From NCBI RefSeq assembly GCF_902825405.1, contig NZ_CADEAU010000002.1, forward strand, positions 1 through 53,007: a stretch of DNA of 53,007 nt, in the 5' to 3' direction. Source of the DNA: Micromonospora maritima (lineage in GTDB: Bacteria > Actinomycetota > Actinomycetes > Mycobacteriales > Micromonosporaceae). This document shows positions 49,001 through 53,007 of the stretch, piece after piece. Made by a program: the position numbers and the translations under genes. The notes below the pieces were generated by a model, which saw only the letters and a list, made by a program, of their open reading frames with translations, was not told the origin of the DNA and did no database searches. The stretch's first letter is position 1, and the number at the start of each line of letters is the position of its first letter.

Positions 49001-49843
49001 TCAGAGCGCGGCGCGGATCGCCTCGGCCAGGGTGGTCGGCTCGCGACCGAGCAGCTTTGCGAGGTCGTCGCCGACCTCCAGCTCGCCGCGGGCGATCCCC
49101 CGGTCGGCGTCGGCGAGCACGGCCGCGTACCCCTCGGGCAGGCCGGCGGCGACCAGCACCTCGGTGAGGCGGTCCGCGGGCAGGTCGGTGTAGCCGACCG
49201 GGACGCCGGTCTGGCGGCTGACCTCGGCGGCCAGTTCGGTGAGGGTGAACGGCGCGCCGCCCAGCTCGTACACCTGGTCGTGGTCGTCGCGGGTGAGCAC
49301 CACGGCGGCGGCCTCGGCGAGGTCCGCGCGGGTGGCGGCGCTGACCCGCCCGTCACCGGCCGCGCCCGTCACGCCGTGCTCCCGGTACGCGCCGAGCTGC
49401 CCGGTGTAGTTCTCCAGGTACCAGCTGTTGCGCAGGAACACCGACGGCAGGCCCGAGTCGTGGAGGAGCTTCTCGGTGTCCCGGTGCTCGCCGGCGAGCA
49501 GCAGGCCGGAGGTGTCGGCGTGGGCGATGCTGGTGTAGACGACCAGCCCGACGCCGGCCTCCCGGGCGGCGGCCACCACGTTGGCGTGCTGCGGTCGCCG
49601 CCGGCCGACCTCGCTGCCGGAGACGAACATCAGCCTGTCGGCGCCGGCGAGGGCGGCCCGCAGCGACTCCGGGTCGTCGTAGTCGGCCCGGCGGGTGACG
49701 ACCCCGTGGCCGGCCAGGTCGGCGAGCCGCCCGGTGTCGCGGCCGAGCGCGACGATCTCCCCGGCCGGTACGCCCCGGTCGAGCAGCGCGGTGACGATGA
49801 GGCGGCCGAGCTGGCCGGTGGCCCCGGTGACGACGATGGACAT
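49001..49843 (-). CDS. NmrA/QorB-like NAD(P)-binding oxidoreductase
   Basis: 280 aa from ATG 49843. N-terminal Rossmann GATGQLGRL, then SGSEVGRRRPQH, YTSIAHAD and NSWYLENY, very like E. coli QorB (quinone reductase 2) and other atypical SDRs. The ELGGAPFTLTELAAEVS tail fits the same group. It is divergent from an HxlR-family regulator gene, the usual arrangement for qorB-type redox or electrophile stress loci. Confidence 0.9.
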   Translation of the reverse strand: MSIVVTGATGQLGRLIVTALLDRGVPAGEIVALGRDTGRLADLAGHGVVTRRADYDDPESLRAALAGADRLMFVSGSEVGRRRPQHANVVAAAREAGVGLVVYTSIAHADTSGLLLAGEHRDTEKLLHDSGLPSVFLRNSWYLENYTGQLGAYREHGVTGAAGDGRVSAATRADLAEAAAVVLTRDDHDQVYELGGAPFTLTELAAEVSRQTGVPVGYTDLPADRLTEVLVAAGLPEGYAAVLADADRGIARGELEVGDDLAKLLGREPTTLAEAIRAAL

Positions 49844-49884
49844 GGGTGTGCTCCCTGGGTGTGCGGAGGGGCTGTCGTCCGAAC

Positions 49885-49918
49885 CAACGGGAACAGCGTC
49901 ACCTCACTTCCCGTTGGA
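49885..49918. promoter_or_regulatory. perfect 10-bp inverted repeat, HxlR operator candidate
   Basis: CCAACGGGAA (49885-49894) and TTCCCGTTGG (49909-49918) are exact inverted repeats with a 14-bp spacer, centred in the divergent intergenic region between the oxidoreductase gene (49843) and the HxlR gene (49965). It is more likely a regulator site than a terminator, since neither gene ends here. Confidence 0.6.
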
Positions 49919-49964
49919 GAGTAGGCACCTTGAAGTTCGATACGCACTGAAGGAGAGTGAAGCG

Positions 49965-50321
49965 GTGCTGGCGGACCCGTTCAACCGAGACTGCGGCAGC
50001 CGCAAGGTCCTCGACCGGATCGGTGACCGGTGGAGCGTCCTGGTCGTGCTCAGCCTGGCCGGTGGTGACAGGCGATATGGCGAGCTGGCCGAGCGGATCG
50101 ACGGAATCAGCCAGAAGATGCTCACCCAGACGCTGCGCGGCCTGGAGCGGGACGGCATCGTCACCCGGACCGTCCACGCCAGCGTCCCGCCCCGGGTGGA
50201 CTACGCGCTCACCGACCTCGGCCGCAGCCTGCTCGACCTGGTGGCCGGCCTGGAGGCGTGGGCGACCACCCACCTGGCTGAGGTGGAGGCCGCCCGGGCC
50301 CGGTACGACGCCGGCCGCTAG
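49965..50321 (+). CDS. HxlR-family winged-helix regulator
   Basis: 118 aa from GTG 49965, with AAGGAGAG 7 nt upstream. Hallmarks are CGSRKVLDRIGDRWSVLVVLSL, RYGELAERIDGISQKMLTQTLRGLERDGIV and VDYALTDLG, a standard HxlR/MarR-like wing. The Cys near the N-terminus (~8) is the position used for redox or electrophile sensing in several HxlR proteins. Divergent from the QorB-like gene, which it probably controls. Confidence 0.92.
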   Translation: MLADPFNRDCGSRKVLDRIGDRWSVLVVLSLAGGDRRYGELAERIDGISQKMLTQTLRGLERDGIVTRTVHASVPPRVDYALTDLGRSLLDLVAGLEAWATTHLAEVEAARARYDAGR

Positions 50322-50376
50322 TTCCGGAACCGGCGGGCTCTGGCGGGATCGACGGTGATGAGGTAGGAACGGCCAA

Positions 50377-50388
50377 GAGAGCGCTCTC
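50377..50388. promoter_or_regulatory. 12-bp perfect palindrome, LacI-family-type operator
   Basis: GAGAGCGCTCTC is a perfect palindrome 26 bp before the start of the beta-helix protein. It has the AGCGCT centre typical of LacI-family repressors of glucan and cellobiose genes (CebR/CelR-type sites end in GGGAGCGCTCCC). No LacI gene lies in the window, so a regulator elsewhere is implied. Confidence 0.6.
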
Positions 50389-50414
50389 CCCACCATCACC
50401 GAACAGGCAGGCAG

Positions 50415-52202
50415 ATGCGAACACCCGATCCCTCCCGCCGCCGTTTCCTCACGCTCACCGCCTCGGCGGCCTCGCTCACCGCCCTCGGCCTCCCGGCCGG
50501 CGCCGCCGTCGCGTCCCCGCCCGCGCGGCCGACCCGCGAGCCCGACTTCGGCCCCAACGTCCACGTCTTCGACCCGAGCACGCCGGTCGCGGAGATCCAG
50601 TCCACCCTGGACCGGATCTTCACCGCCCAGGAGCACAACGAGATGGGCTTCGACCGCTACGCCGTGCTGTTCAAGCCGGGCCGATACGAGGTGGACGCCC
50701 GGCTCGGCTACTACACGACAGTGGCCGGGCTCGGCGCGCACCCGGACGACGTGGAGATCCACGGCGCGGTCCGGGTGATCGGGCAGCCCGACCCGAACTC
50801 GCCCGCCGGGATCTCCGCGCTCACCAACTTCTGGCGCTCGGCGGAGAACCTCGCCGTGACCCCGACCGACTGGTCGAACCAGTGGGCCGTCTCCCAGGCG
50901 TCACCGATGCGCCGGGTGCACATCAAGGGTGTGCTCTGGCTGGAGCCGGGCAACGGCGGCTACTCCAGTGGCGGCTACATCGCCGACTCCAAGGTGGACG
51001 GCATCACCATCAACGGCTCGCAGCAGCAGTGGCTCACCCGGGACAGCGAACTCGGCGGCGACTGGACCAACGGGGTCTGGAACCAGGTCTTCTCCGGGGT
51101 GGTCGGCGCGCCGGCGCAGGGCTTCCCCGATCCGCCGTACACCACGCTGCCGACCAGCCCGGTGACCCGGGAGAAGCCGTACCTCTTCGTCGACGGCGCG
51201 GGCCGCTGGCGCGTCGCCGTGCCGCGCCTGCGCCGGGACACCGCCGGCACCACCTGGGGCGCCGGCGGCGCGCCGGTGCCCTCGTTGCCGCTGTCCGACT
51301 TCTACCTCGCCCGGCCCACCGACTCCGCCCGGCGGATCAACACCCAGCTCGCCCGGGGCCGGCACCTGCTGCTCACCCCCGGCGTCTACCACCTGGACCG
51401 GGCGCTGCGGGTGCGCCGGCCGGGCACCGTCGTACTCGGCCTCGGCATGCCGAGCCTGGTGCCGACCGGCGGCGACGCGGCGCTGCGGATCGACGACGTC
51501 GACGGGGCCCGGATCGCCGGCGTGCTGGTGGACGCCGGGCCGGTCGAGTCGGAGGTGCTGGTCGAGGTCGGTGGGCGGCACTGTCACCTGTCGCACGCCA
51601 CGAACCCGATCTCGCTCCAGGACGTGTTCTTCCGCATCGGCGGCCCGTACGCCGGACGCGCGGTGACCAGCCTGGTCGTCAACAGCCGGCACACGTTGAT
51701 CGACAACATCTGGGCCTGGCGCGGCGACCACGGCCGGGCCGGCACGATCGGCTGGACCGTGAACACCGCGGCCACCGGCGTGGTGGTCAACGGCGACGAC
51801 GTGACCGCGTACGGGCTCTTCGTCGAGCACTACCAGCGCTGGCAGACGATCTGGAACGGCGAACGCGGCCGGACCGTGTTCTACCAGAGCGAGCTGCCCT
51901 ACGACCCGCCGAGCCAGGCGGCCTGGCGCAGCCCGACCGGCGACGGCTGGGCCTCCTACAAGGTGGCCCCGCACGTCCGGACGCACGAGGCGTGGGGGCT
52001 CGGCGTCTACTCGTACTTCAACCAGGGCGTGGACATCCGCTGCGACCGGGCGATCGAGGCGCCGCGCCGGGCCGGGGTGCGGTTCCACGACGCGATCACC
52101 GTGTTCCTCGACGGCAGCGGCGGGATCGAGCGCACGATCAACGAGGCCGGCACCCCCGTCGTCGGCTCGTACGGCACCAGCCCCGTCGTCAGCTACCCCT
52201 GA
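50415..52202 (+). CDS. Tat-exported right-handed beta-helix protein (GH55-like)
   Basis: 595 aa. The N-terminus SRRRFLTLTASAASLTALGLPAGAAVA is a twin-arginine signal with a cleavage-like Ala-X-Ala. The mature part has long beta-helix-type repeats, with WLEPGNGGYSSGGYIADSKVDG and an ending rich in Gly/Ser turns, similar to actinobacterial proteins annotated as GH55-like glucanases or, wrongly, adenylyl cyclases. Probably secreted and acting on beta-glucan or a related polymer; not assigned further. A LacI-type palindrome sits just upstream and a strong terminator just downstream. Confidence 0.8.
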   Translation: MRTPDPSRRRFLTLTASAASLTALGLPAGAAVASPPARPTREPDFGPNVHVFDPSTPVAEIQSTLDRIFTAQEHNEMGFDRYAVLFKPGRYEVDARLGYYTTVAGLGAHPDDVEIHGAVRVIGQPDPNSPAGISALTNFWRSAENLAVTPTDWSNQWAVSQASPMRRVHIKGVLWLEPGNGGYSSGGYIADSKVDGITINGSQQQWLTRDSELGGDWTNGVWNQVFSGVVGAPAQGFPDPPYTTLPTSPVTREKPYLFVDGAGRWRVAVPRLRRDTAGTTWGAGGAPVPSLPLSDFYLARPTDSARRINTQLARGRHLLLTPGVYHLDRALRVRRPGTVVLGLGMPSLVPTGGDAALRIDDVDGARIAGVLVDAGPVESEVLVEVGGRHCHLSHATNPISLQDVFFRIGGPYAGRAVTSLVVNSRHTLIDNIWAWRGDHGRAGTIGWTVNTAATGVVVNGDDVTAYGLFVEHYQRWQTIWNGERGRTVFYQSELPYDPPSQAAWRSPTGDGWASYKVAPHVRTHEAWGLGVYSYFNQGVDIRCDRAIEAPRRAGVRFHDAITVFLDGSGGIERTINEAGTPVVGSYGTSPVVSYP

Positions 52203-52212
52203 CCCGTACCGG

Positions 52213-52243
52213 ACGGCCCGGCCGGCGCGACCGGCCGGGCCGT
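52213..52243. terminator. bidirectional terminator hairpin, 13-bp stem
   Basis: ACGGCCCGGCCGG (52213-52225) and its exact complement (52231-52243) flank a 5-nt loop between the convergent beta-helix and ClpP genes. It can serve both. No U-tract. Confidence 0.85.
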
Positions 52244-52248
52244 ACCGG

Positions 52249-52839
52249 TCAACCGGTGAGCTGGTCGACCCGGGAGAGGACCTGGTCGACCAGGCCGTAC
52301 TCGCGGGCCTCCTCGGCGGTGAACCAGCGGTCCCGGTCCCAGTCGCGCTGGATCTCTTCCAGCGTGTGCCCGCTGTGTTCGGCGATCAGCTCCTGCATGG
52401 TGCGCTTCACGTGCAGCATGTTCTCGGCCTGGATGGTGATGTCGGCGGCGGTGCCGCCCATCCCGCCGGAGGGCTGGTGCATCATGATCCGCGCGTGCGG
52501 CAGCGCGAACCGCTTGCCCGCCGCCCCGGCGCAGAGCAGGAACTGCCCCATCGAGCCGGCCATCCCCAGCGCCAGCGTCGCCACGTCGTTGTTGACGTAC
52601 CGCATGGTGTCGTAGACCGCCATGCCGGCGCTCACCGAGCCGCCGGGCGAGTTGATGTAGAGGAAGATGTCCCGCTCCGGGTCCTCGGCGGCGAGCAGCA
52701 GGATCTGCGCGCAGATCTGGTTGGCCGACTCGTCGGTGACCTCGGTGCCGAGGAAGATGATCCGCTCCTTGAGCAGCCGTTCGAAGACCCGGTCCCCGAA
52801 GACCGGCTGCCCCTCGTCCCGCATCCAGACGCTGCCCAT
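52249..52839 (-). CDS. clpP: ATP-dependent Clp protease proteolytic subunit
   Basis: 196 aa from ATG 52839. The catalytic triad is visible as GMAGSMGQF (Ser ~96), MMHQP (His ~121) and RDRWFTAEEA (Asp ~170). YINSPGG and the terminal EYGLVDQVL are standard ClpP sequences. No propeptide beyond ~10 residues. Actinomycetes often have several ClpP paralogues; no second clpP or clpX is next to this one here, so its ranking among paralogues is open. A strong terminator follows it. Confidence 0.95.
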   Translation of the reverse strand: MGSVWMRDEGQPVFGDRVFERLLKERIIFLGTEVTDESANQICAQILLLAAEDPERDIFLYINSPGGSVSAGMAVYDTMRYVNNDVATLALGMAGSMGQFLLCAGAAGKRFALPHARIMMHQPSGGMGGTAADITIQAENMLHVKRTMQELIAEHSGHTLEEIQRDWDRDRWFTAEEAREYGLVDQVLSRVDQLTG

Positions 52840-52932
52840 GACCGCCCACCTCCGTAGCGCCGGTGGGCGGGGGACCGCCCGGCGAGCCGGCGGTCTCCAG
52901 CGTCCGCCGGGCGCACCCCGGCGGCCCAGGCT

Positions 52933-52964
52933 TTCTGCCCCGGGCAGATTCGCCCTGGGCAGAA
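52933..52964. repeat. nested inverted repeats of TCTGCCC/GGGCAGA upstream of clpP
   Basis: TCTGCCC-C-GGGCAGA (52934-52948) is a perfect 7-bp palindrome. A second GGGCAGAA (52957-52964) pairs perfectly with TTCTGCCC (52933-52940). Three half-sites lie about 95-125 bp before the clpP start, so this may be an operator or an upstream terminator; the window ends soon after. Confidence 0.5.
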
Positions 52965-53007
52965 GCTACGCGGCGATCGCGCGCCGCCGGCCGGCGCGGG
53001 CCCGTCG

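Noticed and set aside
1-53007. Insertion sequences, CRISPR arrays, rRNA genes
   Set aside because: No transposase-like frame, regular direct repeat-spacer pattern or rRNA sequence was recognised.

Overview
The window is about 53 kb of very GC-rich DNA with GTG and TTG starts, strong GGAGG-type ribosome binding sites, ANTAR, LapA, DUF2750 and HTTM-type proteins and a Tat-exported glucanase-like protein. This fits a filamentous actinomycete, most likely Micromonosporaceae. That placement is an inference from gene style, not a marker-gene identification.

Left edge (1-1170): the 3' end of a PI3/4-kinase-fold gene cut by the window edge, and a small unknown protein.

1.3-35.9 kb: what looks like a biosynthetic gene cluster that I cannot match to a known product. 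It holds two cytochromes P450, a stand-alone A-T-C NRPS, a separate MbtH-A-T NRPS, two B12-type radical SAM enzymes, two sulfotransferases, a free SAM methyltransferase, two histidyl-tRNA-synthetase-like proteins, an ATP-grasp ligase, an MccF-like S66 peptidase, an aminoglycoside-phosphotransferase-like kinase, an extended SDR lacking its catalytic Tyr, a rubrerythrin-like protein with most diiron ligands replaced, a GyrB-type ATPase/transducer fused directly to a methyltransferase in place of Toprim, an arginine-deiminase/DDAH-fold protein, two alkaline-phosphatase-superfamily (sulfatase-like) enzymes with Thr at the nucleophile position, a caspase-fold His/Cys protein with a zinc ribbon, an ABC exporter with two permeases, and a membrane HTTM pair. 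Many genes overlap by 1-26 nt, so they are probably co-translated. No pathway-specific regulator lies inside.

Working hypothesis (inference): the A-T-C and MbtH-A-T proteins build an aminoacyl or dipeptidyl core. The canonical P450 would hydroxylate a carrier-bound amino acid, and radical SAM, methyl- and sulfo-transfer steps would tailor it. The HisRS-like proteins together with an MccF-like peptidase suggest a histidine-derived or histidyl-adenylate-mimicking product that targets HisRS, with HisRS and MccF serving in self-resistance and/or biosynthesis. The ABC system would export it.

36-53 kb: ordinary chromosomal genes. These are an ANTAR regulator, LapA and DUF5994 proteins, a TetR/SDR divergent pair with duplicated operators, two SnoaL-like proteins, a second TetR with its own duplicated operators, tRNA-Arg(CCU), peptidase S51, DUF2750, VOC, P-loop kinase, methyltransferase, IMPase-like, a membrane zinc-ribbon protein, NagB-like, HAD phosphatase, an NmrA/QorB-like oxidoreductase with a divergent HxlR regulator, a Tat-exported beta-helix protein under a LacI-type palindrome, and ClpP. 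No insertion sequence, integrase, CRISPR array or rRNA was seen.
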